64,000 bases of DNA, taken from NCBI GenBank assembly GCA_963823245.1, contig CAWGKQ010000009.1, forward strand, positions 18,378-82,377, given 5' to 3'. Position numbers and translations under genes: made by a program. Every line of letters begins with the position of its first letter. Within the stretch, counting starts at the first letter, position 1. The stretch is from JAWVFM01 sp963823245 (lineage in GTDB: Bacteria; Actinomycetota; Thermoleophilia; Solirubrobacterales; 70-9). Below, piece by piece: positions 1-9,652 of the stretch. The notes beneath the pieces are model-generated. The model did no database searches. It saw nothing but the letters and a program-made list of their open reading frames with translations, and was not told where the DNA came from.

Positions 1-1686
1 GTCGCTGGGCAGGAGCTCGAGCTTGGCGACATGGCCTGCAGCGAAGTGCCACGCGCCGGGATGGAGCTGGAACACCTGGCGCACGGGCTGCTTGCCCTTC
101 TTCGGCCGCCACAGGCCTCGGGCCACCAGCGTCTCCCTGCCGTCGGGGCCGACGTCGAGAAGTCGCGCCGCCACCTGCGAGTTGTCGCTGGAGGACTTGA
201 AGTCCGCGACCACCGTCGGCGAGCCGAGCAACGTGAAGCCGGAGCCCTTCGCCGCGCGAAGCCGGTATGTCGCAACGCCCTTCTGATCGGCTCCCGGCGC
301 GGTTGCGCAGGCGTCGCCGCCGGCGACGGGGTCGAACGTCGTGGCGATCGCCGCGCTCCCCGCGCCGGGCTTGATCGTCTGGCCTCGCCTGGAGTCCAGC
401 CGGATCTCACCGGGCGCCATGTGCGCCCAGTCATGCGCGGTATACGGACCGCCTGACGGGGCCGACTTTGGGCAGGTCTCGGTATAGGCGGTCACACCAA
501 GGGACGGCCGAGGGCCCGTGCCCTTGACGTAGTGGTCGAACCACGCATAGGTCAGCGTCCGGAGCGCCGCCGTCACGTCGTCCTTGTTCTGCGCGCGCGG
601 GTGCCCGAAGTCGCCGAAGAACAGCGCCACGGGCGTGTGCGGGTACTGAGTGGTGGTCCGGTTGTAGAACCGGATGGCCTCGTCGACGGGGAAGAGGTCG
701 TCGGTGAAGCCGTTCGAGATCAGGAGGGGAGCGGGCGGCTCCGAGTGGTCGATGCCGTACGAGGAGTGGTGCGACTCGAGCTCCTCGAGGATGTCGGTGA
801 TCTTCGGATTGCCCACATAGGGTTCGCCGGCCTCGATCAGGTCCTTCCAACCTGTGATGTCGGCATCGGGATCGGTGCCCACCGGCGCGCAGAAATTGAG
901 CGCGCAGCCAAGCAGGTACAGCCCGTCCTCGAGGCTCTTCTTTTCGACGCCCGGGTTGCCCCTGTACGAGGCATCCTTCACGTAGTCGAGCGTGCTGCCA
1001 TTCGGCGTCAGCGAGTAGGCGATGTCCGTCCACGGAATGTTCGGCGCCGCTGCGGCGAGGCTCATGGGCGTCCCGTTCGGGCTCTTCCAGGGCACGAGCG
1101 ATCCGTCCGGCAGCATCGTTCGGTCCTTGAGCGCGGCGAGTGCCATCGAGAGCCCGCCGCCGTAGGAGCCCCCCGTGGCGCCGATCTTGCCCGGCAGCAC
1201 CAGGCCCTGGTCGACCAGCTCCCCGGCGAAGAACTGGGCGTCGCGGACCTCGTAGCGGTCGTCCATCAGGCGGATGTAGCCCTTCGCGCAGCCGGCGGGG
1301 TCGGCGGCCCGCGAGTTCGAGCTTCCGCACGACTCGCCAAAGCCGCGGTCGGTCATCGAGAAGGTCGCGTAGCCGCGGTCGAGGAAGGGCTGCATGTCCG
1401 AGAGGCCGAGCTTCGAGCCTCCGTACCCGTGGCCGATGATGATCAGCGGGTAGGGGCCGTCCGGTCCCGATGCCGGAGCGGGCGGGAAGGCCGCGTTGAC
1501 GTCGATCGGCATCCCGTCGAAGGTCTTGGTCGTCGAGCGCGGGCTCGAGCTGCCGCAGAACCGCACGCCGTCGCTCTGCGCCGCGCAGGAGACGTCACCG
1601 CCGAAGACGGTCGTGATGGCGGCGTTGGCCGATGGCGCCGCCCAGAGAGCGGCGACCGCGACGATGGTTCCCGCCAACCTTCGCAT
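1..1686 (-). CDS. Secreted S15/CocE-like alpha/beta hydrolase (3' end outside window)
   Basis: The reading frame opens with ATG at 1686 and stays open for 562 codons to the window edge, so the C-terminus is missing. Residues 1-22 form a signal peptide ending in an Ala-x-Ala cleavage site, so the product is exported. An alpha/beta-hydrolase core follows: an oxyanion-type HGYGG segment and the nucleophile elbow GGSYGG with Ser174. After the core comes a beta-rich region like the C-terminal jelly roll of Xaa-Pro dipeptidyl-peptidase/CocE proteins. Family knowledge says these hydrolyse peptides or esters; the substrate cannot be read from sequence. The start lies 8 nt after the zwf stop, so the two genes are probably co-transcribed. 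The confidence is high for fold and export, low for substrate. Confidence 0.8.
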   Translation of the reverse strand, partial: MRRLAGTIVAVAALWAAPSANAAITTVFGGDVSCAAQSDGVRFCGSSSPRSTTKTFDGMPIDVNAAFPPAPASGPDGPYPLIIIGHGYGGSKLGLSDMQPFLDRGYATFSMTDRGFGESCGSSNSRAADPAGCAKGYIRLMDDRYEVRDAQFFAGELVDQGLVLPGKIGATGGSYGGGLSMALAALKDRTMLPDGSLVPWKSPNGTPMSLAAAAPNIPWTDIAYSLTPNGSTLDYVKDASYRGNPGVEKKSLEDGLYLLGCALNFCAPVGTDPDADITGWKDLIEAGEPYVGNPKITDILEELESHHSSYGIDHSEPPAPLLISNGFTDDLFPVDEAIRFYNRTTTQYPHTPVALFFGDFGHPRAQNKDDVTAALRTLTYAWFDHYVKGTGPRPSLGVTAYTETCPKSAPSGGPYTAHDWAHMAPGEIRLDSRRGQTIKPGAGSAAIATTFDPVAGGDACATAPGADQKGVATYRLRAAKGSGFTLLGSPTVVADFKSSSDNSQVAARLLDVGPDGRETLVARGLWRPKKGKQPVRQVFQLHPGAWHFAAGHVAKLELLPSD

Positions 1687-1694
1687 CGAGGCGA

Positions 1695-3134
1695 TTATTG
1701 CGAAGGCGAGTCGTCTGTACTCGGCGGCGACCACGGGGTCCGCCAGCCGCCGTGCCCGTCGACCAGCCGGTTTGCGGCGTCGGGCCCCCAGGTGCCGCGC
1801 TCATAGGTACGTAGCTCCGTCGGGGCGTGGAGGAGAGGCTCGACGATCCGCCACGTCTGCTCGATCGCGTCCTGGTCGGCGAAGCGCTCACGGTCCCCGG
1901 CGAGCGCGTCCCCGAGGAGCCGCTCGTACGGCGTCGGCTCCTCGCCAAGCTGCTGCTGGAAGAGGAGGTCGAGGTGGACCTGCCGCAAGGCCTCCGCGCC
2001 GGGCTGCTTCGCCTCGACGACCATGCACGCTCCGGGCTCGGGGTCGATCCGGAAGACCAACTCGTCGCCCTCCGGAGTCACCCGGCCACCGATGCCGAGC
2101 GGTGGCGGGCTGCGAAAGATCATCCGCACCTCGGTGACGCGCTTGGTGAGCGCCTTGCCTGCGCGGATGAAGAACGGCACGCCCGACCACCGCCAGTTGT
2201 CGACCGCCAGGCGGAGCGCCGCGAACGTCTCCGTTGTCGAATCGTGCGCGACACCGTCGACGTCGCGGTAGCCCGCGTACTGGCCCCGAACGTAGTGCTC
2301 CGGGCCGGCAGCGGGGATCGCCTTGAACAGGTCGAGCTTCTTGTCGCGGATCGGGTCGGGGTCGGTGAAGGCGCCCGACGGGGGCTCCATCGCGACGAGG
2401 GCGAGGATCTGGAGGAGGTGGTTCTGAACGACGTCGCGCAGCGTCCCCACGGGGTCGTAGAAGCGCCCGCGGTCCTCGACGCCGAAGTCCTCGGCCATCG
2501 AGATGTGAACCGAGTCGACGTAGCGGCGGTTCCAGATCGGCTCCAGGATGGTGTTGGCGAACCGCAGGTACAGGATGTCCATCACCGGCTCCTTGCCGAG
2601 GAAGTGATCGATCCGGTAGAGCTGCTCCTCGTCGATGACCTTGTGGAGGTCCTCGTTCAGCGCCCGGGCCGACTCGAGGTCGTGCCCGAACGGCTTCTCG
2701 ATCACGACGCGAGCGTTCTTGGTGAGGTCGACCTTGCCAAGGCGACCGACGACCTCGGCGAAGAGGAACGGGGGGACCTCGAGGTAGAAGACGGGGCGCT
2801 CGGCGTCGCCGGCGGCCTCCTTGACGCGCTTGAACGTCGCCTCCTCGCCGTAGTCGCCCGCGACGTAGTCGAACCGCGCCGCGAGCCGCTTGAACACGGC
2901 GTGGTCGTAGTCGCTGGCGGTGTCCTTCACGGCGGTGCGCGCGTGCTCGACGAGATCGTCGACGCTCCAGTCGTTGCGGGCCACGCCGATGATCCGGCAG
3001 TCGAGCTGGTTGCGTCGCTCGAGCCGGTAGAGCGAGCCGAGCGTCATCTTGCGGGCGAGGTCGCCGGTGATCCCGAAGATCACGAGGACATCCGCCGCCG
3101 CGGACTGTCCGTCGCTGGATGATCCCGCGGCCAT
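1695..3134 (-). CDS. zwf: Glucose-6-phosphate 1-dehydrogenase
   Basis: 479 residues, the normal length. It oxidises glucose-6-phosphate to 6-phosphogluconolactone with reduction of NAD(P)+, the entry step of the oxidative pentose phosphate pathway. The N-terminal Rossmann segment reads FGITGDLARK in place of the usual GASGDLAxRK. The substrate-binding signature RIDHFLGK is intact with Asp176 and catalytic His177, and the EKPFGHD motif lies before it. The gene is divergent from gnd across a 50-bp gap, and the two -10 boxes overlap (TAGCCT here). No opcA, the activator subunit usually found beside actinobacterial zwf, is seen in the window. The hydrolase downstream probably shares its transcript. 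Confidence 0.95.
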   Translation of the reverse strand: MAAGSSSDGQSAAADVLVIFGITGDLARKMTLGSLYRLERRNQLDCRIIGVARNDWSVDDLVEHARTAVKDTASDYDHAVFKRLAARFDYVAGDYGEEATFKRVKEAAGDAERPVFYLEVPPFLFAEVVGRLGKVDLTKNARVVIEKPFGHDLESARALNEDLHKVIDEEQLYRIDHFLGKEPVMDILYLRFANTILEPIWNRRYVDSVHISMAEDFGVEDRGRFYDPVGTLRDVVQNHLLQILALVAMEPPSGAFTDPDPIRDKKLDLFKAIPAAGPEHYVRGQYAGYRDVDGVAHDSTTETFAALRLAVDNWRWSGVPFFIRAGKALTKRVTEVRMIFRSPPPLGIGGRVTPEGDELVFRIDPEPGACMVVEAKQPGAEALRQVHLDLLFQQQLGEEPTPYERLLGDALAGDRERFADQDAIEQTWRIVEPLLHAPTELRTYERGTWGPDAANRLVDGHGGWRTPWSPPSTDDSPSQ

Positions 3135-3142
3135 GCCGCCGG

Positions 3143-3149
3143 TAGGCTA
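3143..3149. promoter_or_regulatory. Overlapping divergent -10 boxes for zwf and gnd
   Basis: The 7-mer TAGGCTA reads as TAGGCT on the plus strand (toward gnd) and TAGCCT on the minus strand (toward zwf). The distance to the zwf ATG is 9 nt, so zwf would be nearly leaderless. On the gnd side a leader of about 30 nt carries AAGGAGAG before GTG. Only one polymerase could use the site at a time, which would link the two genes. No clear -35 box is visible. Confidence 0.4.
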
Positions 3150-3184
3150 GCCGCCGCCCCCGTTCTGCGGAAGGAGAGAGATAC

Positions 3185-4204
3185 GTGGCACAGCTTGGGA
3201 TGGTCGGCCTCGGTCGGATGGGCGCCAACATCGTGAGGCGCCTCATGCGCGACGGACACGAGTGCGTCGTCTACGACGTCAACCCCGACGCGATCTCCGA
3301 GCTCGCGGGCGACGGGGCCGTCGGCGCCGAGACGCTGTCGGACCTCGCCTCGAAGCTCGATGCCCCGCGCGCCGTCTGGGTGATGGTCCCGGCGGGCGAC
3401 ATCACCGAGAAGACGGTGAACGACGTCGCTGCGGTCCTCGAATCCGGCGACGCGATCATCGACGGCGGCAACTCCTATTACCGCGACGACATGCGGCGGT
3501 CCGCCGCCGTCGCCGAGAAGGGGATCGACTACATCGACTGCGGCACGAGCGGCGGCGTCTTCGGCCTCGACCGCGGCTACTGCCTGATGATCGGCGGCCC
3601 GGACGCCGCGGTAAAACGGCTTGACCCGATCTTCCGCACGGTCGCTCCGGGGGTCGAGTCCGCGGAGCGCACGCCGGGCCGCTCGGGCGAGCCGAGCCCC
3701 TCCGAGAACGGCTACCTGCACTGCGGGCCCAGCGGTGCCGGCCACTTCGTGAAGATGGTCCACAACGGCATCGAGTACGGCGTCATGGCCGCCTACGCCG
3801 AGGGCCTCAACATCCTCCGCAACGCCGACGCCGGCAAGGTGGAGCGCACGGCCGACGCCGAGACCGCTCCCCTCGAGCAGCCCGAGTACTACCAGTACGA
3901 CATCGACATCCCCGAAGTCGCCGAGGTCTGGCGTCGCGGCAGCGTCATCGGGTCGTGGCTCCTCGACCTGACCGCGGCCGCGCTCCAGGAGTCCCACGAC
4001 CTCGCCGACTTCGAGGGCCGAGTCTCCGACTCGGGCGAGGGCCGCTGGACGTCGATCGCAGCGATCGACGAGGGGGTGCCGGCGCCCGTCCTCTCGAACG
4101 CCCTCTATTCCCGGTTCGCCTCGCGCGGGCTCGACGACTTCGCCGACAAGGTGCTGTCGGCGATGCGCAAGCAGTTCGGCGGCCACGACGAGAAGAAGGC
4201 CTAG
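3185..4204 (+). CDS. gnd: 6-phosphogluconate dehydrogenase (decarboxylating, short form)
   Basis: 339 residues, the short GntZ/YqeC-like form, about 130 residues shorter than E. coli Gnd. It converts 6-phosphogluconate to ribulose-5-phosphate and CO2. The N-terminus carries the dinucleotide fold GLGRMGANIVRRL; DGGNSYYRDD and the substrate loop CGTSGGVFG follow; the catalytic segment GHFVKMVHNGIEYG is intact. The GTG start is chosen because AAGGAGAG lies 8 nt upstream. An insert after GRSGEPSPSENGY suits the short bacterial class. The next gene, pgl, begins at the base after the stop, so this heads a pentose phosphate operon. Cofactor choice (NAD or NADP) is not clear from sequence. Confidence 0.93.
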   Translation: MAQLGMVGLGRMGANIVRRLMRDGHECVVYDVNPDAISELAGDGAVGAETLSDLASKLDAPRAVWVMVPAGDITEKTVNDVAAVLESGDAIIDGGNSYYRDDMRRSAAVAEKGIDYIDCGTSGGVFGLDRGYCLMIGGPDAAVKRLDPIFRTVAPGVESAERTPGRSGEPSPSENGYLHCGPSGAGHFVKMVHNGIEYGVMAAYAEGLNILRNADAGKVERTADAETAPLEQPEYYQYDIDIPEVAEVWRRGSVIGSWLLDLTAAALQESHDLADFEGRVSDSGEGRWTSIAAIDEGVPAPVLSNALYSRFASRGLDDFADKVLSAMRKQFGGHDEKKA

Positions 4205-4868
4205 TTGGACCTCATTCGGGTCGCCGACCACGAGGAGGCGGCGCGCCGAGCCGCCGCGCTGATCATCGCCGCCGGCAGGGACGCGTTGGCGGAGCGCGGC
4301 GCGCTCTCGCTCGCTCTGAGCGGCGGCAAGGATCCGTGGCGCATGGTCGAGCTCGTCTCCGAGGCGGACCTCGACTGGGATCGCGCCACGATCTTCCAGG
4401 TCGACGAGCGCGTCGCGCCGGCGGGCGACGACGACCGCAACCTCACCCACATGGTCGAGGCGCTTCCGATCGACCTCCAGACGCGCATCCGCCCGATGCC
4501 GGTCACCGACGACGACCTCGAGGCGGCTGCCGCCCGCTACGCCGAGGAGCTTCCCGACGCCCTCGACGCCGTTCACCTCGGCATCGGCCCCGACGGCCAC
4601 ACCGCCTCGCTGGTGCCGAACGACCCGGTGCTCGAGGTCACCGACCGAAGGGTGGCGTTGACCGGAGGTGAGTACCAGGAGCCGGCGCCGGATGACTCTG
4701 ACCTACCCGACCCTTGCCGCCGCCCGCAAGATCGTGTGGCTGATCACCGGTGAGGAGAAGCAGGACGCGCTCACCAAGCTGCGCGCCGCCGACGGGTCGA
4801 TCCCGGCCGGACGGGTCGAGCGGGCGAACGCGACGATCGTCGCCGACGCCGCCGCCCTCGGCGGTTAA
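4205..4868 (+). CDS. pgl: 6-phosphogluconolactonase, one-base frameshift near 4680
   Basis: It hydrolyses 6-phosphogluconolactone between the zwf and gnd steps. It starts at TTG 4205, directly after the gnd stop. The first 157 codons give a DevB/SOL-type lactonase with LALSGGKDP, the VDER motif, and GIGPDGHTASLVP. After VALTGGEYQ the frame breaks; the family continuation RRRMTLTYP is found in the next frame and runs to TAA at 4866-4868. Reading GAGCCGGCG as GAGCGGCG (one C fewer) repairs the frame, so a single-base insertion error or a very recent mutation is likely. The repaired protein is about 220 residues, normal for the family. The neighbours gnd and tkt support the assignment. Confidence 0.85.
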
Positions 4869-4905
4869 CAGCCCGAGCCCCTGACTCGCGGACGGCGTCA
4901 TTAGC

Positions 4906-6963
4906 ATGGCGTCGATGTCGATCGCCTCGCAGCCGAAGGCCCCCGAGATCGACTCGCTCTGCATCAACACGATCCGCACGCTCTCGATCGACGCGATCCA
5001 GAAGGCGAACTCCGGGCACCCGGGAACGCCGATGGCGATGGCGCCCGTTGCCTACACGCTCTGGCAGCGGTTCCTCCGCTTCGACCCCGCCGATCCGATC
5101 TGGCCCAACCGCGACCGCTTCGTCCTGTCGGCCGGCCACGCGTCGATGCTCCTCTACGCGCTGCTGCATCTGACCAAGGTCCAGGCCGTCGATCCGGACT
5201 ACGAGGTCGTCGGCCAGCCGTCGGTGAGCCTCGACGACATCAAGGCCTTCCGTCAGCTCGACTCCAAGTGCCCCGGCCATCCCGAGTACCGCTGGACGTC
5301 GGGCATCGAGACCACCACGGGCCCGCTCGGCCAGGGCGTCGCCACGAGCGTGGGCATGGCGGTCGCCGGCCAGTGGCTGCGGGAGCGCTACGGCCCCGAG
5401 CTCTTCGACTACGACGTCTACGCGCTTGCCGGCGACGGGTGCCTCATGGAGGGCGTCTCGAACGAGGCGGCCTCGTTCGCGGGCAACGATCGGCTCGACA
5501 ACCTCTGCTGGATCTACGACAACAACCACATCACGATCGACGGGCGCACCGACATCACCTACTCCGACGACGTCGCCGCCCGCTTCATCGGCTATGGCTG
5601 GAACGTCACTCGGGTTGGCGACGCAAACGCCATGGACCTGCTGACCCGCGCGTTCGAGGAGTTCAAGGGCGAGCGGGCCCGCCCGACGCTCGTCATCGTC
5701 GACAGCCACATCGGCTACGGATCTCCGCACAAGCAGGACACCGCGGCCGCTCACGGCGAGCCGCTCGGCGACGAGGAGGTGCGAGAGACCAAGCGTGTCT
5801 ACGGCTGGCCCGAGGGCGCTCAGTTCCTCGTGCCCGAGGGCGTCTACGAGCACTTCGCCGCCGGCGTCGGCAAGCGGGGCGCCGACCACCGCGCGGCCTG
5901 GGAGAAGCGGCTCGCCGAGGCCGATCCGTCCGTCGTCGCCGAGATCGACCAGATGCAGCGGCGCCGGCTCCCGGACGGGTGGGACGCCGACATTCCGGCC
6001 TTCGACCCGGACGAGAAGGGCGTCGCGACCCGCAAGGCTTCGGCGAAGGTCCTCAACGCGATCGCACCCAGGGTGCCGTGGCTCGTCTCGGGCTCGGCCG
6101 ATCTCACCGGATCCGCGTCGAGCGGCCTCGACTTCGAGGGCGCCGGGACCTTCTCCACGGCCGACCGAGCGGGCCGTGAGCTTCATTACGGGATCCGCGA
6201 GCACGAGTCGGCGGCGATCTCGAACGGGCTCTCACTCACGAAGCTGCGGCCGGTTTGGTCCACCTACCTCACGTTCTCCGACTACGCGCGGCCGGCCATC
6301 CGCCTCTCGGCGTTGATGGAGCTGCCGGTGGTCCACTGGTTCAGCCACGACTCGATCGGGCTCGGCGAGGACGGCCCGACGCATCAGCCCGTCGAGCAGC
6401 TCGCCTCGCTGCGCGCGATCCCGGGCCTCAACGTGATCCGCCCCTGCGACGCCAATGAGACAGCCGAGGCGTGGCGGGTGATCATGGAGCAGCGTCACGA
6501 GCCCACTGCCCTGATCCTCACCCGCCAGAACGTGCCGGTGCTCGACCGCTCCAAGTACGCGTCGGCTGAGGGCCTTCGCCGCGGCGGCTACGTCCTCGCC
6601 GACTCCGACGGTGACTTGGAGGTGATCCTGATCGCCACCGGGAGCGAGGTCGCGCTGGCGCTCGACGCCTTCGAGGAGCTTTCGGCGAACGGCATCAACG
6701 CGCGTGTCGTGAGCCTGCCCTCGTGGTACCTGTTCGATCACGAGGACGAGGAGTACCGAGAGAGCGTCCTGCCCCAGGCGGTGACGGCCCGGGTGGCGGT
6801 CGAGCAGGCCTCGACCCTCGGCTGGGACCGCTACGTCGGCCCCGAGGGCAGGATCATCGGGATGCACACCTTTGGCGCCTCGGCGCCGCTGAAGGAGGTC
6901 GAGCGGAAGTTCGGCTTCACCCCCGAGAAGGTCGCGGAGACTGCAAAGGAGTTGCTGGCATGA
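4906..6963 (+). CDS. tkt: Transketolase
   Basis: 685 residues, full length. This thiamine-diphosphate enzyme moves two-carbon units between sugar phosphates in the non-oxidative pentose phosphate pathway. The N-terminal domain has the substrate histidine in the segment ANSGHPGTPM, and the ThDP/metal motif is GDGCLMEGVSNEA followed by NNHITID. The middle (pyrimidine-binding) domain contains GIREHESAAISNG, and the segment FSHDSIGLGEDGPTHQP carries the conserved Asp and His. The start at ATG 4906 has a second ATG three codons later. Its stop overlaps the tal start (ATGA), so translation is coupled. Confidence 0.97.
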   Translation: MASMSIASQPKAPEIDSLCINTIRTLSIDAIQKANSGHPGTPMAMAPVAYTLWQRFLRFDPADPIWPNRDRFVLSAGHASMLLYALLHLTKVQAVDPDYEVVGQPSVSLDDIKAFRQLDSKCPGHPEYRWTSGIETTTGPLGQGVATSVGMAVAGQWLRERYGPELFDYDVYALAGDGCLMEGVSNEAASFAGNDRLDNLCWIYDNNHITIDGRTDITYSDDVAARFIGYGWNVTRVGDANAMDLLTRAFEEFKGERARPTLVIVDSHIGYGSPHKQDTAAAHGEPLGDEEVRETKRVYGWPEGAQFLVPEGVYEHFAAGVGKRGADHRAAWEKRLAEADPSVVAEIDQMQRRRLPDGWDADIPAFDPDEKGVATRKASAKVLNAIAPRVPWLVSGSADLTGSASSGLDFEGAGTFSTADRAGRELHYGIREHESAAISNGLSLTKLRPVWSTYLTFSDYARPAIRLSALMELPVVHWFSHDSIGLGEDGPTHQPVEQLASLRAIPGLNVIRPCDANETAEAWRVIMEQRHEPTALILTRQNVPVLDRSKYASAEGLRRGGYVLADSDGDLEVILIATGSEVALALDAFEELSANGINARVVSLPSWYLFDHEDEEYRESVLPQAVTARVAVEQASTLGWDRYVGPEGRIIGMHTFGASAPLKEVERKFGFTPEKVAETAKELLA

Positions 6964-8048
6964 ACGAACGCAACAAGGCACTGCACGACCTCGGGCAGAG
7001 CCTCTGGCTCGACAACATCACCCGGACGATGCTCGATGACGGCACGCTGCGCCGCTACATCGACGATCTCTGCGTGACGGGTCTGACTTCGAACCCGACG
7101 ATCTTCGACAAGGCCATCGGCGGCGGGGACGCCTACGACGAGGCGATCATCGAGACGGCGCCGAAGGTGGACTCGAACGAGGAGCTCTTCTTCTCGCTCG
7201 CCATCGACGACCTCGGGCGCGCCTGCGAGGAGTTCGCAGGGGTACACGAGCGCACCGACGGCGTCGACGGCTTTGTGTCGCTCGAGGTCTCGCCTCTCCT
7301 CGCCGATGACGCTGCCGCGACGATCGAGCAGGCCCGCGATCTTCACTCGCGTGGCGGTCACGACAACCTCTTCATCAAGATCCCCGGCACAGAGGCAGGG
7401 CGCACGGCGATCGAGGAGACGATCGCCGCCGGCACGCCAGTCAACGTCACGCTGCTCTTCGACGCCGGGCAGTACGTCGCGGCGGCCGAGGCGTACATGC
7501 GAGGTCTCGAGCGGCGAATCGCCGACGGCCTCGACCCGAACGTCCCGTCGGTCGCGTCCCTCTTCGTGAGCCGGTGGGACGTGGCTGTGGCCGACGAGGT
7601 CGATGACTCGTTGCGGAACCGGCTCGGGATCGCCGTCGCGGCCGACGGCTATCGCGCCTACCGGGAGCTTCTCGACACCGAGCGCTGGCAGCGGCTCGAG
7701 AACGAGGGGGCGCGACCCCAGCGGTTCCTGTTCGCGAGCACCGGAACCAAGGATCCCAACGCTCCCGACACGTTGTACGTCGAGGCCCTCGCCGCGCCGC
7801 ACTCGATCAACACGATGCCCGACAAGACCCTTCTGGCGTTCGCCGACCACGGCGAGGTCGGCGACCCGCTTCCGGCCGACGGCGGCGAGGCCGCCCGGTC
7901 CCTCGGAGAGTTCGAGGCCGCCGGCATCGACCTCGGTGCGCTCGCGGCGCGGCTCCAGCGCGAGGGCGCCGACGCATTCGACAAGTCCTGGAACGAGATG
8001 CTCGGGACGATCGAGTCGAAGTCGAAGCAGCTCGCGGCGGCCGGGTGA
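6960..8048 (+). CDS. tal: Transaldolase
   Basis: 362 residues, the longer actinobacterial type (TalB-related family 2). It transfers dihydroxyacetone units between sedoheptulose-7-phosphate and glyceraldehyde-3-phosphate. The N-terminal signature GLTSNPTIFDKAI is present. The Schiff-base lysine lies in NLFIKIPGT, and the strand NVTLLFDAGQY and the SLFVSRWD segment follow as in the family. The start is ATG 6960, overlapping the tkt stop by four bases; longer in-frame readings toward 6723 only shadow tkt. Its own stop overlaps the GTG of pgi. Position between tkt and pgi is the common actinobacterial order. Confidence 0.96.
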   Translation: MNERNKALHDLGQSLWLDNITRTMLDDGTLRRYIDDLCVTGLTSNPTIFDKAIGGGDAYDEAIIETAPKVDSNEELFFSLAIDDLGRACEEFAGVHERTDGVDGFVSLEVSPLLADDAAATIEQARDLHSRGGHDNLFIKIPGTEAGRTAIEETIAAGTPVNVTLLFDAGQYVAAAEAYMRGLERRIADGLDPNVPSVASLFVSRWDVAVADEVDDSLRNRLGIAVAADGYRAYRELLDTERWQRLENEGARPQRFLFASTGTKDPNAPDTLYVEALAAPHSINTMPDKTLLAFADHGEVGDPLPADGGEAARSLGEFEAAGIDLGALAARLQREGADAFDKSWNEMLGTIESKSKQLAAAG

Positions 8049-9652
8049 GCGCCTGGGAGGCGCTCGAGCGCCAGGCGTCCGCGCTTCGTGAGCGCCATCT
8101 GCGCGAGCTCTTTGCGAGCGATCCCGGCCGCGCGGACCGCCTCAGCGTGGATGGCGCGGGGATCCACCTCGACTACTCCAAGCAGCGCGTGGACGACTAC
8201 GCGGTCTCGAGCCTCCTGGCGCTCGCCGACGAGGCCGGCGTGGCTGATCGCCGGGACGCCATGTTCCGCGGCGAGCACATCAACTCCACCGAGGACCGCG
8301 CGGTCCTGCACATCGCGCTGAGGATGCCGCGAGAGCGCTCGCTCGTCGTCGACGGGACCGATGTCGTCAAGGAGGTCCACGAGGTCCTCGACCGCATGAC
8401 CGCCTTCGCCGAGCGGATTCGCGGCGGCGGCTGGCGCGGCCACACAGGCGAGCCTATCCGCAACGTGATCAACGTCGGCATCGGGGGGTCGGACCTCGGT
8501 CCCGTCATGGCCTACGAGGCGCTGCGCGACTACTCGCGGCGCGACATGACCTTCCGATTCGTCTCGAACGTCGACGGCACCGACTTCGCCGAGGCGACGC
8601 GGGACCTCGACCCGGCCGAGACGCTCTTCGTCATCTCGTCGAAGACGTTCACGACGCTCGAGACGATGACCAACGCGCACACGGCGCGCGAGTGGGTCAT
8701 CGCCGGCCTCGGTGACGAAGAGGCCGTCGGCAAGCACTTCGTCGCTGTCTCGACCAACGCCGAGGAGGTGTCGAAGTTCGGCATCGACACCGACAACATG
8801 TTCGGCTTCTGGGACTGGGTGGGGGGCCGCTACTCGATGGACTCGGCGATCGGCCTCTCGACGATGCTGGCCGTCGGCCCCGAGGGCTTCCAGGAGATGC
8901 TGGCCGGCTTCCACGAGATGGATGAGCACTTCCGCACGGCTCCCGCCGAGGCGAACCTACCGCTGCTGCACGGTCTCATCTGCGTCTGGAACAACGACAT
9001 GCTGGGGGCGGAGACGGTCGCGGTTCTCCCCTACGACCAGTACATGAAGCGCTTCCCGGCCTATCTCCAGCAGCTGACGATGGAGTCGAACGGCAAGCAC
9101 GTTCGCCTCGACGGCACGCGGGTTGACCGCGCGACCGGGCCGATCTTCTGGGGCGAGCCCGGCACGAACGGTCAGCACTCCTTCTACCAGCTCATCCACC
9201 AGGGGACCCGGATCATCCCGTGCGACTTCGTCGCGCTCATGCACAGCCTGAACCCACTGGGCGAGCACCACGATCTGCTGATCGCGAATGTCTTCGCGCA
9301 GGCCGAGGCGCTCGCCTTCGGCAAGACGGCCGACGAGGTCCGCGCGGAGGGCGTTCCCGACGAGCTGGTACCGCACAAGGTCATGGAGGGCAACCGGCCG
9401 TCGAACATGATCGTCGCCGAGCGGCTCGACCCGCCCACCCTCGGCAGGCTCGTCGCGCTCTACGAGCACAGCGTCTTCACCCAGGGCACCGTGTGGGGGA
9501 TCAACTCCTTCGACCAGTGGGGGGTCGAGCTCGGCAAGGCCCTGGCGAAGCGGATCATCCCCGAGCTCCAGGCGGGCGACGAGACCGACCTCGCCCACGA
9601 CGCCTCGACCAACGCCTTGATCCGCCGCTACCGGGCGGCGCGCAATGGCTGA
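8045..9652 (+). CDS. pgi: Glucose-6-phosphate isomerase
   Basis: 535 residues, full length. It interconverts glucose-6-phosphate and fructose-6-phosphate, joining glycolysis to the pentose phosphate genes around it. GIGGSDLGP and ISSKTFTTLET (sugar-phosphate binding) are present. FWDWVGGRYS and the C-terminal signature with GTNGQHSFYQ (catalytic Glu and His region) are intact. The C-terminal lysine lies in SFDQWGVELGK. It starts at GTG 8045, overlapping the tal stop in GTGA. The last eight bases overlap the next gene, the HAD phosphatase. Confidence 0.97.
   Translation: MSAWEALERQASALRERHLRELFASDPGRADRLSVDGAGIHLDYSKQRVDDYAVSSLLALADEAGVADRRDAMFRGEHINSTEDRAVLHIALRMPRERSLVVDGTDVVKEVHEVLDRMTAFAERIRGGGWRGHTGEPIRNVINVGIGGSDLGPVMAYEALRDYSRRDMTFRFVSNVDGTDFAEATRDLDPAETLFVISSKTFTTLETMTNAHTAREWVIAGLGDEEAVGKHFVAVSTNAEEVSKFGIDTDNMFGFWDWVGGRYSMDSAIGLSTMLAVGPEGFQEMLAGFHEMDEHFRTAPAEANLPLLHGLICVWNNDMLGAETVAVLPYDQYMKRFPAYLQQLTMESNGKHVRLDGTRVDRATGPIFWGEPGTNGQHSFYQLIHQGTRIIPCDFVALMHSLNPLGEHHDLLIANVFAQAEALAFGKTADEVRAEGVPDELVPHKVMEGNRPSNMIVAERLDPPTLGRLVALYEHSVFTQGTVWGINSFDQWGVELGKALAKRIIPELQAGDETDLAHDASTNALIRRYRAARNG

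Noticed and set aside
31..1806. Long open frames on the plus strand opposite the secreted hydrolase
   Set aside because: Arg/Val-rich translations with no motif; the minus-strand frame has a signal peptide and a nucleophile elbow.
1827..3122. 431-codon plus-strand frame opposite zwf
   Set aside because: Glu/Val/Arg-rich shadow typical of the antisense of a high-GC gene.
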